Positions 35,048 to 48,206 are shown, counted from the first letter of the stretch. The stretch is 64,000 nucleotides of DNA from Pipra filicauda (GCF_003945595.2 NW_024104314.1:496001-560000); one strand, 5' to 3'. Numbers and translations are program-made. The notes: generated by a model from the sequence alone, not told the origin.

Positions 35048-37779
35048 TAAGCACCTGACCTCAGCTTTTTGCAGGCTACATCTGCACTCTGTAGAGCAGC
35101 ACAGTCCTGACAGTCAGATCACTCAGACCAGAGACTGGCTGGATTTGGCTGGATTAGACTGAAACTCTTTTTCAGCTGTGGGTTTCCCCAGATGTCAAGG
35201 TAAGGAAGGCAGAGATGCACACACCCAGGACTTGTCTCACCACGGAGAGCCTGGACATGGTCCTGGCTCCTCAAGCTCAGACATCACCAAATGAGGAGGA
35301 ATGAAAGATAGGACTAGAATTCATGACTCTCAGTTCCCACCACTATCTGTAGTTTACAAAAGTTCCTTAAATATCATAAGCTTAAAAAGAAATTAATGTA
35401 AATTAATGAGAAATATTAAAAAATGGCACAGATGAAAGAAATGGCAGGTTCAGGGAACCAATCTATCCTGCTGTGATTCTCTCTGCCCTCTAAACTCACT
35501 TGATCCACCTACAGTTTCATCCTCACTTTCTTTCCAGTGCCTTCCCTCTGACTTTACCTAATTCCTAGCAGGTATCAGTGGGAAAATCACCTCAAAAAAA
35601 GAATTGTAGCTTAAGCTGCTGTTGCCAAATTGAAATCCTATGACACAGTTCTTATGCCAAACAATTACCAAACAACACGATCAGTCAATTCAACGAGAAG
35701 TACGTGAGTTTTCGAGGGCTACAATGACAGCAGTTCTTGCCACCTATGAGCTCTCAGTTGCTCTCAAATGCAACCCATGCAAACCCAAACCCTTGAGCCC
35801 CAGCCCCTCAAAACCAGGGAGATGCCAGGAAAACAGCCCACAAAGCTTTCTGCCCCAGTGGCCTACACAGCTGATCAGACAGCAAATTCAGGGAGCCAAG
35901 AAACATTTAGCAACAGGCAACAACAGCAGAGAAATCTTAATGGGGTGGAGAGGAGAACTCTACCCCAGAAACACAGATCCAGCAGAATGGCAGATGTCAA
36001 ACTTTGACCCACTTGCATGTTCTGAGGAAGAAGTGGAACCTGCTATCATGAGTGAATTTTAAAATGCCCAAATCTCTGCAGGGAAGAAGTTCAGTGTAAT
36101 GGCTGCACTCGGTGCTCCAGGTTGGCTTTATCCAAGGACTCTTAGTCCATCCTGAGTATCTGTTTTAATCCACCTTGAAAGCAGATTACACCAGCTCATA
36201 AAAGGCAGGATGCTGTGGGCTGAGAGTGCCACAGAGCAAGGCAGGTTAGGGAACTTTATGTTCACGTGTGCTGTAATTCCCCCAAGGGTTCCAGCAAAAG
36301 GCACAAGAAAGGCCCAGTAACACTTCACCCAGCACTAAGTAGTTTCTACTAGACCTTATTTAGGTCTTTGTAAAGGCTCTGATTTGACTCATTATTTTAC
36401 CTGCTCTACTAAACTGAGGTCAACTTCATTTCTTTACAACTCACAGAAACAAATGGATCTCAAGACACCTTTCCAGTGTCCTATCACAGATACCCTTATT
36501 AGAGGAGATGCAAAAAAAAAAAAAAAAAAAGAGGATTTGTAAAAAGAAATCTCCAGAATGGTGTAAAGGATTTGCCATATTTTTGAAACAAAAATTTTAG
36601 GGTCTATTTCCTCAGAATTCACAGGCTTCTTGCTTTAAGTTAAAACCAGTCCTAAAAAAAGACGTTTTGGTGAAAAGCCACATTACTGGAGGTTTCTGCA
36701 ACAAGCTGCTAAGAATAAAACTGTATTCATTCCCATTAAAGGACATGAGGCTCTCGGGGGCAAAGGACTAGTATTTGCTTTGTAAAGCACAGATCAGCTT
36801 TTGTGAAAACATTGGTTGACGTGATAAAACTGATGTGGTGATGTAGATTGACACAACATATTTTATTACTCCCATTTCTCAAGAGGTAGCAGCACCTCCT
36901 CCCACCATAGGCAGCAGGAATTGTAGATGGGCAGTGCATCAAAAAATGATGCCCTCTCAAAAATTAATGAATGCTAGTAAAAAACAAAACCCAAAGATCG
37001 TGAATTGAAACTTCCAGATCCAATAATTTCCAAACAGCACAGGGTTAACCCCTGCACAGATATGTGGATACAAAAAAAAGGTTTTGGCTCCCTGGTCTGC
37101 AGACTTTGTACAAAACTTCTCCCCTCTGTTTGAGATTAGGGGAGCTCTATGGCTACTCTAATTTGCAGCATTTGAAATAATCTCTAGGGGTTAAAAGGGA
37201 GTCAAAGACAGGGATGACAAACAGGCATCCCTGCATTTCTCATAGGCACACCCCTTTTCCTTTGTTTTCCTCATTTTCGTGGCAGGAGAGAAAATGCTGA
37301 TAAGAGTAGCAAATTTAGTTCTGTGACCACATCTCCCATGCAGATAAGGAGACCCTCCCTGGACCAACACCACCTGCTTTAGACCACAAATGTACCTCAG
37401 AGATCAGACACCGAGTGAGCAAAATCTGCTTTAGATCTCGCAGGAAAGGGGAGGCACAAGAGTCGGTTTGGACAATCAGCTCTCCCTGTCCCAGCCCTGC
37501 ACGTCCAAAAGCCCTATCAAACCCAGAAGGCCTTTTGTCTTCTCTAGAGCCAATCTCTAAGGCCACGGATTCTGCTGGGTTTGCTTTAGCTTGGATATGT
37601 AGTGTCAACACAACAGCGGCTCCGGCTGCTCGCAGATTGGTGGAGAAAGTAGGTCAACACGAGACAAGCTGTTCTCAGAGTAGCATTTCTCTCTCCTCTC
37701 CCTTCCCTCTTTGTAAATGAAGAGTGCTAAACTAGTTGCTCTGAAAGGCTCAGAGGCGTTCACCCTGTCAAACAGGGGT
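35048..37779. other. Gene-free stretch with one A19 run
   Basis: A 140-codon frame (35640-36062) encodes a Q-, S- and P-rich product with no domain. A second 79-codon frame overlaps it in another phase, so I do not call a gene. A pure run of 19 A occupies 36512-36530 without a retroposon body in front. Nothing else was recognised. Confidence 0.5.
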
Positions 37780-38060
37780 AGAGCCATTTTGCTGAATGTG
37801 TCACAGTTCTGGATGATTATTTATTATGCAATTTAGAACAATGTGCCATGTTTGTAATAGGCGTCGTAGGAGACGCCACTCGCTGGTGCTAAAATTCAAA
37901 TTAATTACTAAAAAGCTGGTTTGAGTATTAGAAAACACGGGGAGTATGTAAGCAAGACTAAAATAATTATAAATATTAGATGAATATTCATGACAAATGC
38001 AAATTTTACACCATTCATGGTTTTGTGTCGCAGAAAATGAGTTTCACAGTTGTATGTCAA
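37780..38060. promoter_or_regulatory. Candidate non-coding regulatory block with CpG-bearing hairpin
   Basis: This strongly AT-rich block contains homeodomain-type words (TTATTTATTATGCAAT, AAATTAATTACTA), a SOX-like GAACAATG and a perfect octamer ATGCAAAT at 37997-38004. Embedded in it is the short GC-rich hairpin at 37860-37877, with four CpGs in 21 bp. CpG survival in otherwise depleted AT-rich DNA argues for constraint or lack of methylation. There is no open frame of note. The enhancer reading is inference. Confidence 0.3.
37860..37877. repeat. Perfect 6-bp-arm inverted repeat, GC-rich
   Basis: The arms GGCGTC (37860-37865) and GACGCC (37872-37877) are perfectly complementary around the loop GTAGGA. 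CpGs lie at 37862, 37865, 37874 and, just outside, 37881. The arms contain GCGTC/GACGC words, not a canonical TGACGTCA CRE. It could be a dyad binding site or a small RNA stem. Confidence 0.7.
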
Positions 38061-39671
38061 AGGAACAGTCAGAAGCTGTGTTTTAACTCAGAGCACACTG
38101 TATTTAGAGAAAAGGTCTTCCATGTTCATCAAACAAAAAAAAACTCTAACAAACCCATGGAATCCCTGTGCCCTGCCTGAGGCAGCAGCACTGCTCAGCA
38201 CACGGATCTGCAGCATGAGAAGACCCATTCTGCCAATCCCATTTACCCTTTACAAATAACTACACAATTATTCTCAGGTGAGAACTACAAAGCAGGAAGG
38301 AGAAGGGCCCGTGGATGGATTAGTCACCAAACAGTGGAAATGAGCAAACTAATCCTACATATGATTTATCTCCTGTTCACACTCTGAATTATATCAGGAA
38401 CATTTAGAGAGTAGACTGGTGACTCCTTAAACTTCTCTGCATAGTTCAGCTACCTCCCTGTGTATGTCCTAAGACTCTCATCCTTAGAAAACAGAAGAAA
38501 TCACTATAAATTCATGCATGTCAATACCAGACATTTCTCTCCCTCAGATCATATCTATGATGAAGTACCGAGGGCAAGAGTTCTACTACCAAAAATCTGT
38601 CTAACTTTCCTTGCTCAAGAAACACTGTTAAATTCAAGAGGAGTATTCATAAGTTAAGAAAGCCAGATCTGGAGCTGAATCTCATTCAAGTCCTCTGGAA
38701 GTCAATGGAGCCACTCTCAATGACTGTAAAATAAGAAGGATTGGGGGTGTGCCCATGTTTAGTATTGGAGATGCATTTTTCCATGGTACATATTTTTCCT
38801 ATATATATTGCAAATTTTTCTCTTAATTTCTTTTTCCTTTGCTTAGAGTATTACTTGTTAATGAGCATTAAATCCACCTTGGTTTTATCCTACCCTTTGA
38901 GTCTTTGCATAAGTATTTTGACAAATTTTCCCCTTAACTGCTACCCAGTTACCTATTTTTCAAGGGAAAAGAAGCCATACTTTGTTCCACCTTTGGACAC
39001 AAGCTACATGTCAGGCAAAGTTTCAGAGGGAGAAAGCCTCTTCCCTTTTGTTCTAAACCATTACAGCTATTGGACTCATTACTCCTACTAGGGCTAATGA
39101 CAAATCCTCCAGTGTCAGTCAGGTCAGTGGAGCCAGACACGGATGCAGAAGACATGGGAATAGCACAGGAAGTACTTTTTCACTTGAGACTTCTGGTGCA
39201 AAGATCTGCAGGGAAAAGTGCAAGTAAATAGAATTTTATCTTCAGGGTAGCTGTTCAATCATGGACCAGGAGCCAGTAATGCCAGGTCTTGTTCAAACAG
39301 GTCAAGAAGTGAAGGCCAGCCCTAAAGAACACTCATTTCTCTTATATATTTTGTTTACACTCACAAGCAGAAAGAATCACATGATAGTTTATCATCACAC
39401 TATCTGTATAGACAAGGCTTCGAGTAAACAAGGAGAGAGTTGACTAACGCAGCAATAATATTTCCAAAGAAATTTCAGACTAGCAATTAAAAAGAGAGGT
39501 TTTTGAGCAAGGTGGAATATGCTTCAGCCAGACCTAGTCTGTAAGTGTCTTATTTAATCGCTGTTACATTACTGAAATTACTGCCTTGAAGCTCCAGCCA
39601 AGATCAAGCCCAGCTTCTGGCAAACAGGCACTGTGCTTTCCATCCATCACCAAGGGAGACACGGGCTCCCC
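38061..39671. other. Gene-free stretch, no recognisable feature
   Basis: A 116-codon hydrophobic frame at 38741-39091 arises from T-rich DNA and has no family match that I can see. The phrase GAAGTCAATGGAGCCACTC at about 38698-38716 is typical of old amniote repeats, but the element cannot be delimited. Nothing else was recognised. Confidence 0.5.
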
Positions 39672-40142
39672 CCTGGCACTGAGGGGCTGGAGCATGTCCA
39701 GAGAAGGGCAATGGAGCCGGGGAAGGGGCTGGAGAACAAGTCTGACAAGGAGCAGATGAGGGAGCTGGGGATGTTTAGCCTGGAGAAAAGAAGGTTCAGG
39801 GGTGACGTTATCATTCTCTGCAACTTCCCAACAGGAGGTTGTGGCCAGGTGGGGGTTGGGCTCTGCTGCCCGGTAACAAGTGACAGGACAACGGGAAACG
39901 ACCTCAGGTTGCACCAGGGAAGGGTTAGGTTGGATGTTTTGGAAAACTCCTTCCCCAAAGGGTTGCCAAGCACTGCACCAGGCTGCCCAGGGAAGTGACC
40001 GAGTCACCAGCCCTGGAGGTATTTAAAAGACGTGAGGATGTGGCACTTTGGGAGGTGGGTTAGGGGTGGGATCGGCAGTGCTGGGTTAACAGTTGGACTC
40101 GATGATCTTAAAGGTCTTTTTCAAACTAAATGATTCTATGAA
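39672..40142 (+). mobile_element. CR1: CR1 LINE, 5'-truncated copy with ORF2 C-terminus
   Basis: The copy begins near GGCACTGAGGGGCTGGAGC and ends at the CR1 terminus with GTTGGACTCGATGATCTTAA and TGATTCTATGA. From about 39681 to 39960 one plus-strand frame stays open and matches the CR1 ORF2 C-terminal tail (FSLEKRRFRGD, GVGLCCPVTSDRT, GRVRLDVLENSF). This is beyond the catalytic reverse-transcriptase motifs, so no enzyme is encoded. The open state suggests modest age or chance. Confidence 0.95.
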
Positions 40143-43100
40143 ACAGTCACATGACAGGTACAAAATTATCCCCCCACTTCAGCAGTGACACACTTCCCTG
40201 AGCAATTCCCTCAACTGATGAGATTTAGGCAAACTCTGGAGGAAGGAAACAGTGAAAAGGATCACACAAAGTGACCTGGCAGTACCCTGGGTCCCTGGAG
40301 CACAGCTCAGAAATTATGGAAATGAGAATATCTCCTGCTCAGTTATATTTGCTTCACTGTAGTCAGTGTCAATTGAACTTTACTGTTCACTTACACGTAT
40401 TTTTGCCTTGCTCCATCTCTCCCTTACTTTTAGCAATTGTAGTTGAGTCTTCCTCTATGATTTGTTTAATATCAGAGGAGGGGAAAGAGAGGAAGAGAGA
40501 TACTCGATCTGATGTGGGAACACGTTCTCCTTTGTATCAAAGAGCCATCTGCTAATTTACAAAATACAAACAAAGTTACTGGATGTGCAAGAACCCCTGT
40601 TGGGAAGCCAGGCACAAACAGTGCCTGTACCACGTCAAGGAGTGCTGTGTTTATTCTGGAATGCACAGCTCTCCGGGTTTCTTTTATCTTTGGGCATTTT
40701 TCCTCCTTCTTCTCATTTTATTGATCTAAGTTCAGCATACTGAATAAGCTCTACCAAAATAATAAATACAGAATATTTATAGAACTCTTTTCTCGCTGTA
40801 AAAAGCACTTTCCTAGACAGAAACAGAAATCATATGGAGCAGCAAGTATTCTGCAGGCTGGTGCAGGAAAGGTTGAAAGGAAGCTCTGCCTCCTCCAACC
40901 TGTTTTGAAGCCCCAGTCCCTGTTGACCCTCTGTTTTTGGAGCAGTTGTGTGACACAAGAGTCAAGTCAGTCCAACAGCTCTTTTCATCCTCTGTCCCCA
41001 CCTCCTCTGTGCACCATGCAGGGCAAGGCACAATGCAACATTCAGGAAATATCTCAACCTCGTCCTTTTTCAGTTGTTCTGCAAGTAAGACATAGGTTAA
41101 AAAGCTGGGGGGGGAAAAAAAGAGAGAGAGAAGCCAGAGTTCCCCCCCTGCTCTAATCTGCAGCGAGCAGAGCGATGGGCAGCAGTTACTGTGGTCAACC
41201 AGCTCACTGTGGGCTCACCACAGACTGGGAGAACAAATGCCACCCTCCAGAAGAGAGAAAAGAGATCATCCCAAAGGAATTCATATAAAGTGGTTGTTAG
41301 CAGCAGTGTATGTTTAGTGTTGAGACCTTTTTTCTTAATTTCAGCCGGTGCTGAGGTTTTAAAACAGCCAGAAATATTTAGGGACCTGCAGTCTGACCTG
41401 CAAACCAGTTGCCTAAAAACTGGCAGTCTGTATGGCAAAGATAAGGGCTGGGGACAAAACACAACTAACACACTACTCAGAAAACAGACTACTGAATGAC
41501 CCATTTCTTATAAGATGGACTAAAATGCATTTAAATTGGAAGTTTTGGGGGTCTATGTTTTCATACAAATTTAACATTCCAGTATCTTACCACACTGACA
41601 GGTCTGAAAGGTAGAGCAGAGATGGCAGCAAGAATAAGCTAAACACATTTTTCTCTTCCTTGTGCCTCAGCTCAGGTGAGAAGACAAAAAACAACCCCAA
41701 AACACTTCAAAGAAGTCAGAATCCCCACGGGACTCTGTGTAGTTGATGGAATCTGGCCCACGGGGCCAACCTGACGTCGTGCATCTCCCCAGCATGGCAC
41801 AGCTATGTCAGCAGAGACACAGCTCCACATCAAAGCAGCTCCCCTATTTCTGAACTCAAACCAACTCCCTGAACGACAAGAGAGTGTTTTCTCCAGCCTG
41901 AGGAATCTGGGAGCAGCTTGCAAGGTGCCAGCTCCCTGTCTCTGCGCTGGTGGTGTGGAGATGTGTCGTACCCCTGTGTCTGCTCCAAGCTCAGGCTCCC
42001 TGTGCAGACCATGATAAGGGTGTCAGTTATAGTGACAGCCTTTAGCTGTGGACTTGTGCCCATCAGGAGGCAGCCTGAGGTCACCAGGATCACTGCACAG
42101 AGCCTGCATGGAGAGTTCCTGTTGGTAACAACTTCCAGGCATCAAGTCCAGGGCTGTGAAATGGCGACACAAAGCCCTGGCAGTAGTGCCAAGTCTGTTG
42201 AGCTCAATCCTGTGTTCTTGAAATACAAACTTTAATTTAAACTTGCAAGTAGAGTCTGGTGCATTGCAGATTGGCAGCTGCAAAAATGAAATCAGGAAAC
42301 CTATGCACTGGGTTGTAAAATCCCAAATGCAAATGGAAACAAATGAACGTGAGACTGCCCAGTGTCTCACAAAAAAACTAAGAAACCTTTTAAATATTGC
42401 AAGAGTCTCAGAGACCACCAGTGAGTCCATGCAGGTAAGTATGTGTATGCTTATACACACATCCTGCTCATATGAACAAGAATTAAATGAGTTGCAGTTT
42501 GTCCCCTAAGCTGACAGTCCAAGAAGTCCTGCACAAGTTGCCATAGTTAAACCAAAGACTTGTACTTCCTGGAAAGCAGATCCAGGCTGGATTAAGACTG
42601 GGCTTTTCAATACGTACCTTACACAAAATAAACAACAAAACTCTATTTTCTCTGATGTTCGAGACAACTATTCAGTAACCTGAAGCTATACCTATGCTAA
42701 TATTTGCCATGTATGTGACAATATAATTTCTATATTCCTCTTCTTCCTTTCCATCCAAAAAACCACACTGTTTATCTGAAAAACAGCAGAAGTGAACCTG
42801 GATCCAGTGGAACCAGCAGGAATTCTGCTAATTTATAGGACAATGGATTTTACCCAGTTCATTTGAACAAATGGTCCTGAGAGTACAGCAACACCTCATC
42901 CACTGACCTTTCAACTTCCTCTTACTGGAGGGTTAGAAAGTTTATTTCAAAAAGTTTATTTCAGGAAAAGCCATTACCAAAGTTTTTTCTGTTTTTCCAA
43001 GGGAACAATCCATTTTCAAGAGATGTTCCAGTATTCCAGGGTATCCAGTACCCTGTAGTCATTCTACAGTTTCCAGGGCAGTTACCACAAGCCTGATGTA

Positions 43101-44130
43101 AAGCTCATCTGACATAAAAAGTCCTTGCAGGTGCCATTATTGAAAATGTGAGCTTGGAATGGGAAAACACTGGCTGTGACTCCTACAGACCCGAATGGGA
43201 AAATATTAAAGATAATTAATTTTAACCAGCATCACTTCCTGCTTTGTTTGCATCCCTCCTGCAAACAGACTGTGCCATTCATCACTCAGAGGTATTCAAT
43301 GTTTTCTGGATTATATTGTTTCTACAACACAGAGTCTAATCACTCAAATATCCAGGCTATCATGTAACATCTTGTGAAGGGACTACACAGAATATCTGAG
43401 GCTGAAGCTGCTTTAAATAGTTTCCACTGCTCTGTGCACACAGTGTGTGGCTTTTCCCTCTCATCCTCCAGCACTTTTCCATTGCAGCCTTCCCACGTCA
43501 CCCGGTGCCTCCTGCACCTCTCAACCCTCACGTGGTGTGGGGGAAATTTTAGTTTCACTGATGTTGGCATAATCCCACTAAAGCCAGAAGGATTGCCTGG
43601 GTTTATCTGAGATCAGAAGGCAGCCTCAGGTTGGGCTGAGTCACATAAGTGTTTGGAAGGAGCAATTACGTTCTGCAGGGAAAGACAAGGGTTTCAGAGC
43701 TTAGACTGACATGGGAGTTAATATTCCCCACACAAGGCCACACAGGCTACTGTGGCAATTTGGCCTTGGGAGATATTTCTGCTGAGAATGTGATTTATTT
43801 TTTTTGCATTGGGGAAAGCCAAATTGCTGATCGTTTTGAGTTTTCAATAAGTAAAATCAACAGAGCATCTTATCAACAGTAAAGAGAGTGGTCTTTCTGG
43901 ATAATAGGGATGTATTACAGCAGAATGCCCAGATGCTACCAGTGATGATAGATTAAATAGATTAAAAGAGAGGAAAGAAATAAAATTCAACTCAAGCTCT
44001 GCAGCAGCAGTGAACTAAAATTCTTATTCTCTTGTCCCAAATGACTTGGCATTGCTTGGGCTCTCAACAACTGTCATATTTCACACCAGAAATTGTGCAT
44101 TCCAGTTTGAGTTTGTGTTTTAAATTCAGT
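40143..44130. other. Gene-free stretch with small tandem repeats
   Basis: No credible gene was found. Frames of 135 and 145 codons on the minus strand (41097-41504 and 42023-42460) are overlapped by plus-strand frames and carry no domain. A G8A7(GA)n purine run occupies 41107-41130. A 14-bp-period tandem duplication of AAAGTTTATTTCA lies at 42937-42949 and 42951-42963. An ATGCAAAT octamer occurs near 42326. Confidence 0.5.
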
Positions 44131-44203
44131 TTTGTAAAGCATTGTGGGATTTTCCAGACTGAAAGGCATCATATATAAATTTAAAATATTATTATTATTA
44201 TTT
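44131..44203 (+). mobile_element. 3' tail of an ancient SINE/LINE of L2-clade type
   Basis: The text TTGTAAAGCATTGTGGGATT, then GAAAGGCATCATATATAAAT, then an (ATT)n tail follows the well-known 3' tail pattern 'gtaaagcgctttg...gaaaggcgctatataaat...attattatt'. Many L2-clade LINEs and the SINEs they mobilise (Deu-type families) share this tail. The body upstream cannot be recognised, so the element type is open. Very old elements of this class are sometimes preserved as regulatory DNA. Confidence 0.55.
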
Positions 44204-46914
44204 CAACATTATTTATGGATGCCATCTGTTCCTAACTCTGTTACTGTCTCTTCTTTTTAATGTTCTTATCACAGACTGCCTTGCTCATTACTTGTTAAAT
44301 TGGTCAGAATTCAGCTCAAGCTATCTTTGAGTTATATGTTCACCTCAATGACTGCCTGCCAAGAATGATGTTTATGGCATATCTTGCATTGATTTTAGAA
44401 TTTCTGAAAGTAATAAAGCACTGAATGAGGTTCCTTTCTTCTCACAAATTAGAATCTGTCATATTAATAGAGCAATATAATCCTGTCATCGCTTCCATTT
44501 GTTCCTTTCATCAGACTCAGGTTGACTCCACGTTCATTGAGGCTGTTTGTTTGGAAGACCTACAGGAGGCTGTTGGTTTGTTTTTAGAATCTTCAGGAAT
44601 CATTCCAAACTGGATTCTCCCACTCCTACGAGTAAAACAACCTTCCGTGACCCACCAGGTTGGCACCCCGAGGCTCCTCCAGGGCTGGGAGCACCAGGAC
44701 AGGACCGAGCTCTCCATCACTGGTGGGGACGATGCTGAGAACAAAGGTGGGCACGGGAAGAGCCTCCTCCCTTCCCCTGCTGCACTGGGGCAGGGTGGGA
44801 CACGCTCCATGTCCTCCTGCACACAACATCTGCCATGTGGGTACATCCCCACGAGCTTGGGGGGGTTGGGATTACAGCTGAGCACTGGTTAATGAGATGC
44901 AGAGCACACAGTATTTCCTCCTTCCCGGGAGGGCCACACTTGCACACCATCCCAGTTCTGCCCACACTTGCTATTTACTCCATATTTACTCGTTTAGGAC
45001 CTGTCCAAAGTACAAACCTTTCCATCAGCTGTTGTCATGTCAGATTTCACAAACTTCATGCAAACAATAATTACCAATTTGGGGGGGGAAAAAATCTCCA
45101 AATACAATTTGTGAGGTTTTATTGGCAGAATCACTGAATAAACTATTACCCCCACCAGCAGCCGTTGCCACACTCCAGCTGCCTGCAATTTTTATTTTCT
45201 TGGGTTTAACTTCATAACTCTACTTTCCTTTCCCTTCTTGCTTCCTCTTGGCTGACATATTATATAGCTGCTGAAATGATCCTCTAGCCAGGAATGCTGG
45301 ATGAGCAGCTGCCTGTGGATTGGTGCCAGCACTGCACTGGAAACTGGAAAGAGCACAGGCTGGCTTGCCCCTGTGTCTCCTTCCAGACACAGATAAAAAA
45401 CCCAGAGCTCCCCGCTGGAGAATTCTGATCCAGGAGCCCAAGCTGCCCCTTTGGACAGCTCAGCATTTCTGGAGGCTGTACACCAACCATACAGGATGCC
45501 AAGCTGAGCTTCCCTACTTCTCTTGCTGGGTTTGGAGGGTGCCAGGCTGAGATCTGCGAGGCATCAATTCTAATCCAGAAAGCATCTCTCAAAATAAATG
45601 TTTTGTGCGTTTTCGTAGCAGATCATCCAATAACAGCACAGAGCTCAAGCAACTAATGGAGCACAAGTCTGCTTCCAATGTGTCAGATAATAATTGTGCT
45701 GTAGCACCACAGTGCAGACATGAATAAATACAATTCTGAATTCAACGAGATATTTTCCTTCTGCTGCTCCTCCTGCTGCAAATGAATACACCAGCAATTA
45801 ATTACTGTGCTCAGCAACTCCCTGCAGCAAATTGTGTAACAGATTCATTTTCAGTCCCTTGTCTCGTAACCTTTGAGATAAGAGTTTCATGGGCCTGGAA
45901 TGGCAAACATAAAAATATATGGCTTTGTACATTTAGTGTTTGTAAATGTTACAGCTCTCAGACACCAGCCATAACTTGCTCAAAGTTCTGCTCCACTGCT
46001 TATAAATCCTGCAGTTTATTTGAATATTAGGAGCATTTGAGCTCACAACTGAGAGTAAGGGATATTTCTCAATCAGAGATATTTGCATGTTACTTTTTAT
46101 GGTAAAATTTATTTATATTTATACTACTAACATTTGAGAAATAGTGTGATATGTGTTCTTGCTAAGTGTCAACCATTTAGATGGTTAGGACTACACCAGG
46201 ATATCCTGGCCTCATTAAAGTCACTGCAGGTTCTGCCACTGATTTTGGAGAAGTCAGAATTCCACCTAAGAGTGTGTCACTAAAAAAAAAATTAAGAATC
46301 AAACCAACATCCTGTCATCTCACCTCTGCCTTTTTAAACAATTATTTTTAGGATGCACAACTAAAAGTTGCTGAGCCCTTCAGACCCTGTCAAAAGGAGT
46401 CCCACACAGAGCAAACCTCAGAGCTGTTTCCTGATCATAATTTGCAAGTGTTTAAAGTCCAGAAGGGTCACGTGCCCGGAGTTGCTGACACAGCCCGGGG
46501 TGAACATTGCACAGACACGGCCTGGGTGATGAAACCCAGTGCAATACTCCAAGTGTCCTGATGACAATATTATCTACTGGTGCACAGATGGCTCAGGAAA
46601 AGCCAACTTCCTACGGTTCTCCTGGGCAAAACGCGAGTCCAGGAGGGGAGAGCAGAGGAATTGGGGAAAAAATTGGTAGAGGGAGCAATCTGAAAGCCAA
46701 GCTTTCTGAGCCTGAAATGATCCTAAGATCCCAGGGGAAGTGACTTTCCAGGCTGAATGAGCAGGAAGAGCAGACTGACAAAGCTGGCAAATGAGCCTCC
46801 TGAATCTTACAGGCCAGGTTGCAACCCGGAATAATATCACATATGCCATAAGCCAAGAATAATTAATTATAAAAAAATAAGTCTGAGCTTTCTGACTGGA
46901 AGCACATCACTGCT
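44204..46914. other. Gene-free stretch, no recognisable feature
   Basis: Frames of 155 codons (44425-44892, plus) and 122 codons (44517-44885, minus) occupy the same GC-rich patch on opposite strands and show no domain. A G8A6 run lies at 45081-45094. The phrase CTCATTAAAGTCACTGCAGG at about 46211-46230 faintly recalls an old amniote repeat. Confidence 0.5.
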
Positions 46915-47060
46915 CTGTGCTTAGAGTTTGGACTGGGACTCAATCCTGCTTCTGCTACTACTGGGCTGTACAACCAGTGCTGTCTTTGGTGCCATCCTTG
47001 AAGACAGGGACTCTCTCCTATGGCCAGATGTGCCCAGAAAATAAAGGCTTTGCAAACAAA
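46915..47060 (+). mobile_element. Doubtful ancient MIR/L2-like relic
   Basis: GAGTTTGGACTGGGACTCAA, then CCTTGAAGACAGGGACTCTC, then ATAAAGGCTTTGC resemble, in order, the head and 3' end of MIR/L2-related elements ('ccttgagggcagggactctg' is the 3' phrase). The central core is missing and the similarity is short. Treat it as a lead only. Confidence 0.28.
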
Positions 47061-48206
47061 TTATTAAAAAATAATTCATACCAAAAGTTCTAAGGTGCCC
47101 CCTAAGTCCAGACATCAAGAACAGCATAACCAAAAGTTAGAACTAATCATAAAGTATTTTTAAGACTCAAGTACTAATGAAAAAGAGAGTAAAATTATTA
47201 AATGTGTTTCTTAAGTTCTGTCTAGCTTTGCTCCTCACCTCTGCTCAATGAATACTCATGTAGCTCTGACTAATTTATTAAAGCTGAGTTCAAGACTACA
47301 CAGGACACATATTAAACTTTGGTGTCCCTTCTCCAAGGAGAAGTCTTTTATTTGGTTATTTCTACCTGTTAGGTACCCCAGAAATGGAAGAAAACCTGAA
47401 TTTCCCTCCTGCTGAAGAGCCTTTGGCCTAATCTTTTTTTAATGTAAATGCTGGCAGTGGACTGGGTTTAGATCCAACCATATCTTTAAGCTGGACTGTA
47501 GAGTGGCTGGAGATGCTCCTGGACCTGGCATTTGCTCCTGCCAGCTGAGGAATGGGCACAGTCCCTCCATCCCACTGGGCAGCTTTCCTGACACAGTTTG
47601 CAATGGTGACTCCAGCTGGCATTTCACAATCTCACAGTGGGATTTCTCCCACAGTTCTGATCCCTGCCTGTGCCAGTGGTCAACGTTTGCCTTTGAGGTA
47701 CGTGGGATTTGTCCCTCTGGACTCCCCACTGTGCAGGGCTTAGCAGCCCCCTGGCACACTCTGCCAAGGACCAGATGGGTGACTGGGCAGGGCAGGGATG
47801 ACAAGCAGTACTGAGTGACCCACTGATGGTGTCTGGAGACCATCCACCAGGGAAGATTCGGTCCTTTATATTCACTGATCTTCGTTCACAACCTTTCCAG
47901 AGAGGCCTTAGCATCCACTCTCAATGCATGGGGTTCCCAGAGGCCAGTGCAGCCACTCCCCACAATACTCAGATAAAGGAACTCAGGCTATTGTTTATCT
48001 CCAGGCTCTCTCCAAAGCCAGCAGACTGCAGCAGACCAGGGCTATGCTGCCCATCTGATATACAGAGCTTCAAAACTTCCTTCCAGCTGGCATCTGTCTA
48101 ATCTCCTCTCCACTTAAAAAAAAAACCCTGGCATGTAACTGCTGCTCTTCTCTTTGTACCTAAATCCTCAAACTTACATTCTTATTGTAGAGATTTAGTC
48201 AATGGA
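47061..48206. other. Gene-free stretch, no recognisable feature
   Basis: Overlapping frames of 63-134 codons lie on both strands at 47439-47914. No domain or repeat was recognised. Confidence 0.55.

Noticed and set aside
35640..36062. 140-codon frame considered as a possible exon
   Set aside because: No recognisable family, an overlapping frame in another phase, and no defended splice sites.
38741..39091. Hydrophobic 116-codon frame that looks like a membrane protein
   Set aside because: T-rich DNA read in the phase giving F/L/I codons. No signal or family pattern.
44425..44892. 155-codon plus and 122-codon minus frames in the same GC-rich patch
   Set aside because: Mutually exclusive frames without domains, explained by composition.
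41107..45094. G8A7 (41107-41121) and G8A6 (45081-45094) as a shared motif
   Set aside because: Simple homopolymer junctions. Two instances do not establish a motif.
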